This document shows positions 7,910 through 8,311 of a stretch of DNA of 8,311 bases, piece by piece. The notes under the pieces were generated by a model. The model saw only the letters and a program-made list of their open reading frames with translations. It was not told the DNA's origin and did not search any database. The position numbers were made by a program, and so were the translations under genes. The DNA comes from JAIXWP01 sp049318685 (lineage in GTDB: Bacteria; Bacteroidota; Bacteroidia; Flavobacteriales_D; Sanyastnellaceae), in the NCBI GenBank assembly GCA_049318685.1, contig JBMOFW010000128.1, positions 1 through 8,311 on the forward strand, given 5' to 3'. Position 1 is the first letter of the stretch. Each line of letters begins with the position of its first letter.

Positions 7910-8311
7910 ATGCGCCCAGTAATCATCTTGATAGTGCTCATCGCGGTTGGCGCAGTGAGCATGGGACTGATGTATATTTTTCCGAAAGACGGAGTGAATA
8001 TAGCAGGGGTGCATTTGAAGTTTAAAACATGGGATTCACTTTGGGATACCACGTCGATAAACACGATTGAAGATGTGGGAAATTATCTGGCAGCCTTGGA
8101 TAGCGCTGCTTCGGATACAACGGCGATAGATAGTTTGAATGTTAAACGCATTCAAGAAATTACCTCGATTCAATTTAAAAATGAAGACAGTTCTCCGTTG
8201 TTTGCCTTTTTTGAAGCCTTGCACGAGGCCCGCGACAAAGGAGAGAACATTCATATCCTTCATTACGGAGACTCTCAAATAGAGAGCGATCGTATGACAT
8301 CCATGTTGCGC
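7910..8311 (+). CDS. Membrane-anchored SGNH/GDSL-like hydrolase, N-terminal 134 residues (3' end outside window)
   Basis: The frame is open to the last base. Residues 4-24 form one hydrophobic segment after a short basic start and have no clear cleavage site, so the protein is probably anchored in the inner membrane and faces the periplasm. A roughly 85-residue linker rich in Asp, Ser and Thr follows. Residues 114-134 read IHILHYGDSQIESDRMTSML, the block I of an SGNH hydrolase with GDSQ in place of GDSL; Ser122 is the expected nucleophile. Blocks III and V, with the catalytic Asp/His, lie beyond the window. This HYGDSQIE form is familiar in Bacteroidota proteins annotated as GDSL-type esterases, which probably deacylate envelope polysaccharide; the substrate is inferred. 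The start is ATG at 7910, 11 bp after the OmpA-family stop, with an in-frame GTG at 7901 as an alternative. Close same-strand spacing suggests co-transcription with the OmpA-family gene. Confidence 0.8.
   Translation, partial: MRPVIILIVLIAVGAVSMGLMYIFPKDGVNIAGVHLKFKTWDSLWDTTSINTIEDVGNYLAALDSAASDTTAIDSLNVKRIQEITSIQFKNEDSSPLFAFFEALHEARDKGENIHILHYGDSQIESDRMTSMLR

Noticed and set aside
7535..8014. Minus-strand open frame of 159 codons overlapping the OmpA-family and SGNH genes
   Set aside because: It lies antisense to two well-supported genes, resembles no known family and has a low-complexity shadow-like composition.
7813..8025. Plus-strand 70-codon frame bridging the OmpA-family stop and the next gene
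   Set aside because: It overlaps both real genes in another frame and has no recognisable features, while the SGNH frame starting at 7910 has a membrane segment and a catalytic motif.
1..8311. Mobile element, prophage, CRISPR or defence island
   Set aside because: No transposase, integrase, direct repeat array, attachment site or tRNA was seen, and base composition looks even across the genes by eye.

Overview
The window looks like ordinary chromosomal DNA from a member of the Bacteroidota, probably flavobacterial or chitinophagal in the broad sense. The reasons are the protein families (a Bacteroidota-type TamB, a TPR / PD40-propeller / OmpA protein with PorE-like architecture, and a membrane-anchored SGNH hydrolase with a GDSQ block), the lack of clear Shine-Dalgarno sites, and a good match to the Bacteroidota promoter pattern (TTG, then TAnnTTTG) in front of the helicase gene. 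No rRNA, tRNA, CRISPR array, transposase, integrase or phage gene was seen.

Layout. Bases 1-3693 (+) hold the C-terminal 1230 codons of a tamB-like gene that is open to the left edge, so its true start lies outside. It meets a convergent minus-strand SRPBCC/AHSA1 gene (3694-4092) with no base between the two stop codons. A 123-bp gap containing two small inverted repeats separates this from a minus-strand superfamily 2 DEAH helicase (4216-5736). A 209-bp divergent intergenic region (5737-5945) then carries promoters for the helicase leftward and for the OmpA-family gene rightward. The OmpA-family gene (5946-7898, +) is followed after 11 bp by an SGNH-hydrolase gene (7910 onward, +) that runs off the right edge at its first catalytic block.

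How they may work together. Three of the five genes concern the cell envelope: TamB in the periplasm bridging inner and outer membranes, the OmpA-family protein tethered to peptidoglycan, and the SGNH hydrolase probably anchored in the inner membrane and facing the periplasm. Only the last two look like an operon. The SRPBCC protein and the helicase lie on the other strand and show no obvious functional link to the envelope genes.

No clearly new system was found. The points most worth checking are the PorE-like protein without a lipobox, its G8 tract that would cut the protein if it slipped, the co-directional SGNH hydrolase whose right-hand neighbours are not visible, and the unassigned C-terminal third of the helicase.
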